Shown here: positions 14,787 to 15,903 of the stretch, in pieces
Numbering within the stretch: the first letter of the stretch is position 1
How the letters are laid out: each line of letters opens with the position of its first letter
Source of the DNA: Chryseobacterium sp. UBA6632
Lineage (GTDB): Bacteria > Bacteroidota > Bacteroidia > Flavobacteriales > Weeksellaceae
Direction of reading: 5' to 3'
DNA: 15,903 nucleotides
Assembly: GCA_002455915.1 (NCBI GenBank)
Contig: DKLU01000246.1
Coordinates: forward strand, 1 to 15,903
The notes under the pieces: model-generated
Seen by the model: the letters and a program-made list of their open reading frames with translations, nothing else
What the model was told of the DNA's origin: nothing
Database searches by the model: none
Position numbers and translations under genes: made by a program

Positions 14787-15215
14787 TTAATGATGGTCAT
14801 GTCCTTTGCCATGCTTTTCTTTATAAACATAAGCTTTCTTGTTATTATGTTTATATTTTTTGTCGTTATTCTTGTTTCGGTTATAAACTGCCACCGGATT
14901 TTGACCTTTGTAATATTTATTTTTAAATTTTAAATATTTCTCACGCCCCATAATTCTTTCAAGCTCCACATATCTGTCGTCTCTCCAATGATCTGGATTT
15001 TTAACATAAACTCTATTCCATGAATTATAATCGTGATATCTGTCGTTCAAAGAATAAATTTCATTAGCCTGAGTTTTTGACAGTAATAAATCCGCAATTA
15101 CACTTTGCCAATTGACATCGGTTATACTCCTTCTATAATCGTTATAATAATCTGATTGCGCATATGTTAAACCAAATGTTCCGACAAGCATTGCTGTTAA
15201 TAATAACTTTTTCAT
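14787..15215 (-). CDS. Small secreted protein with Lys/His-rich tail, unknown function
   Basis: A 142-residue protein with a Sec signal peptide (MKKLLLTAMLVGTFGLTYAQ, cleaved near residue 20). Residues 30-105 are a compact helical-looking region: VNWQSVIADLLLSKTQANEIYSLNDRYHDYNSWNRVYVKN, then DRYVELERIMGREKYLKFKNKYYKGQNPVAVYNR. It is rich in Tyr, Asp, Arg and Trp and has no cysteine. The tail (about 113-142) is Lys/Asn-rich and ends GKGHDHH, which could bind metal or anionic surfaces. The two-part layout recalls small periplasmic helical proteins of the Spy/CpxP size class, but I see none of their motifs and make no assignment. It stands alone between a terminator and a 286-base divergent gap. 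Confidence 0.78.
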   Translation of the reverse strand: MKKLLLTAMLVGTFGLTYAQSDYYNDYRRSITDVNWQSVIADLLLSKTQANEIYSLNDRYHDYNSWNRVYVKNPDHWRDDRYVELERIMGREKYLKFKNKYYKGQNPVAVYNRNKNNDKKYKHNNKKAYVYKEKHGKGHDHH

Positions 15216-15501
15216 TTCACTTCATTTTAAATTAAACTACTGTTGAATTTTCAATTAGAATGCCAAAGATGTGGTACCTATTGCCAATATTTGTTAAATA
15301 ATCTGTAAGTAATTGACATTCTTTATCATTATTTTTCAAACACATTTTTTAATTATATCTTTTGTACTCAAAATAATTTAAAACAAATATAAATTCCGTT
15401 AAATATTCCTGAAAACTAATGCTTTATATTATTTTAATTTGTAATTTTAAAGGAGATAATGATTTTTATAATCAAAGTTTAACCAATCAAATCTCAATCG
15501 T

Positions 15502-15789
15502 ATGGAAAATGTAAAATTTGAAATATCACCTTATCAAGATGAATTGCAGCTATTAATTGATGATAAAAAGGCAGGGTATATGTCCATAGAAATTGATGGT
15601 AAATTGCTCATCGTTTACTACACAAAACTTGAGGAAGAACATGAAGGGCAAGGATATGCAAAAATCCTTCTCGATGAGCTGGTACACTATGTTGAAGAGA
15701 AGGATTTATTAGTAGATCCTGAGTGTGATTTTGTGAGACAACAGTTTGAAAATCACCCGACAAGATATAAACAAATCTGGCACGCATAG
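15502..15789 (+). CDS. Short GNAT-type N-acetyltransferase (YjdJ-like)
   Basis: A 95-residue protein of the small, stand-alone GCN5-related acetyltransferase type. IDGKLLIVYYTKLEEEHEGQGYAKILLDELVHYVEE contains the acetyl-CoA pyrophosphate loop (EGQGYAK) at residues 49-55, and the C-terminal PECDFVRQQFENHPTRYKQIW matches the family's PxCxFVxxxxxxHPxY end. The usual length is about 90-100 residues. It probably acts in the cytoplasm on an unknown small molecule or protein amine. The upstream divergent gap (15216-15501) is very AT-rich; TTAATTTG near 15434 is an imperfect -7 box. The stop is one base from the stop of the convergent gene on the other strand. Confidence 0.88.
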   Translation: MENVKFEISPYQDELQLLIDDKKAGYMSIEIDGKLLIVYYTKLEEEHEGQGYAKILLDELVHYVEEKDLLVDPECDFVRQQFENHPTRYKQIWHA

Positions 15790-15790
15790 T

Positions 15791-15903
15791 TTAATCTTCC
15801 CACCAGATTCTGAACACATTGTCTGATTTATTCAAATCAACAGGTTCACCGATCATTGGGGTTAAAATATTCAGATTTTTATCTTTTCCAAGGCTTGTTA
15901 CCT
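15791..15903 (-). CDS. C-terminal 36 codons of a probable MBL-fold metallo-hydrolase
   Basis: On the minus strand the frame enters from the right edge and ends at a TAA (15793-15791), reading ...NLNILTPMIGEPVDLNKSDNVFRIWWED. The string TPMIGEPVDL followed by a WW near the end is like the C-terminus of UlaG/NAPE-PLD-type metallo-beta-lactamase-fold hydrolases, which is the basis for the name. No metal-binding residues lie inside the window, so the family is tentative. It converges on the GNAT gene with a single base between stops and no room for a terminator. Confidence 0.55.
   Translation of the reverse strand, partial: VTSLGKDKNLNILTPMIGEPVDLNKSDNVFRIWWED

Noticed and set aside
15843..15850. 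GGTTCACC as another operator half-site
   Set aside because: It lies within coding sequence of the minus-strand gene and has no second half-site 21 bp away.

Overview
The window is AT-rich DNA from a Flavobacteriia member, most likely Chryseobacterium or a close relative (Weeksellaceae). The evidence is a type IX secretion (T9SS) C-terminal sorting domain, Bacteroidetes-type promoters (TAnnTTTG at -7, TTG/TTTG-like at -33, about 19 bp apart), weak or absent Shine-Dalgarno sequences, a monomeric NADP isocitrate dehydrogenase, and dispersed non-coding repeats. The genus is an inference from sequence character; no database search was made. No rRNA, tRNA, CRISPR array, transposase or prophage gene was seen.

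Layout. 1-1.75 kb (minus strand): the start of a DUF763 gene cut by the window edge, then thiol peroxidase tpx. 1.9-3.5 kb (plus): a small T9SS cargo protein and a 374-residue exported protein, probably one operon ending at a terminator. 3.5-5.9 kb: monomeric isocitrate dehydrogenase with a near-ideal promoter and its own terminator. 5.9-6.16 kb: a gene-free composite inverted repeat that looks like a non-autonomous mobile element. 6.2-7.36 kb: a divergent HxlR regulator and SDR oxidoreductase sharing a control region with tandem and inverted repeats.

7.4-12.4 kb (plus strand) is the most interesting stretch. It holds a membrane-anchored c-type haem protein (haem-binding domain plus cytochrome P460-like domain), a one-base-overlapping lipoprotein that resembles the P460 domain but has no CxxCH, a LytS-type histidine kinase overlapping a LytTR response regulator by 20 bp, a DUF1223 thioredoxin-like lipoprotein with a CxxC motif, and a DoxX-like membrane protein. 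Upstream of both the haem gene and the DUF1223 gene lies the same two-half-site element (23 of 33 positions identical, half-sites 21 bp apart). In both places it is exactly 37 bp before an identical TACTTTTG -7 box. A 21-bp direct-repeat period is what LytTR regulators usually bind. The inference is a small envelope redox/haem regulon controlled by the LytS/LytTR pair encoded between its two target operons.

12.5-14.6 kb (minus): an AraC regulator upstream of an aldo/keto reductase. The reductase's normal start codon is followed by an in-frame TGA at codon 7, where the family has glycine; the rest of the gene is intact. 14.7-15.9 kb: a small secreted Lys/His-rich protein (minus), a short GNAT-type acetyltransferase (plus), and the last 36 codons of a probable MBL-fold hydrolase (minus) running off the right edge.
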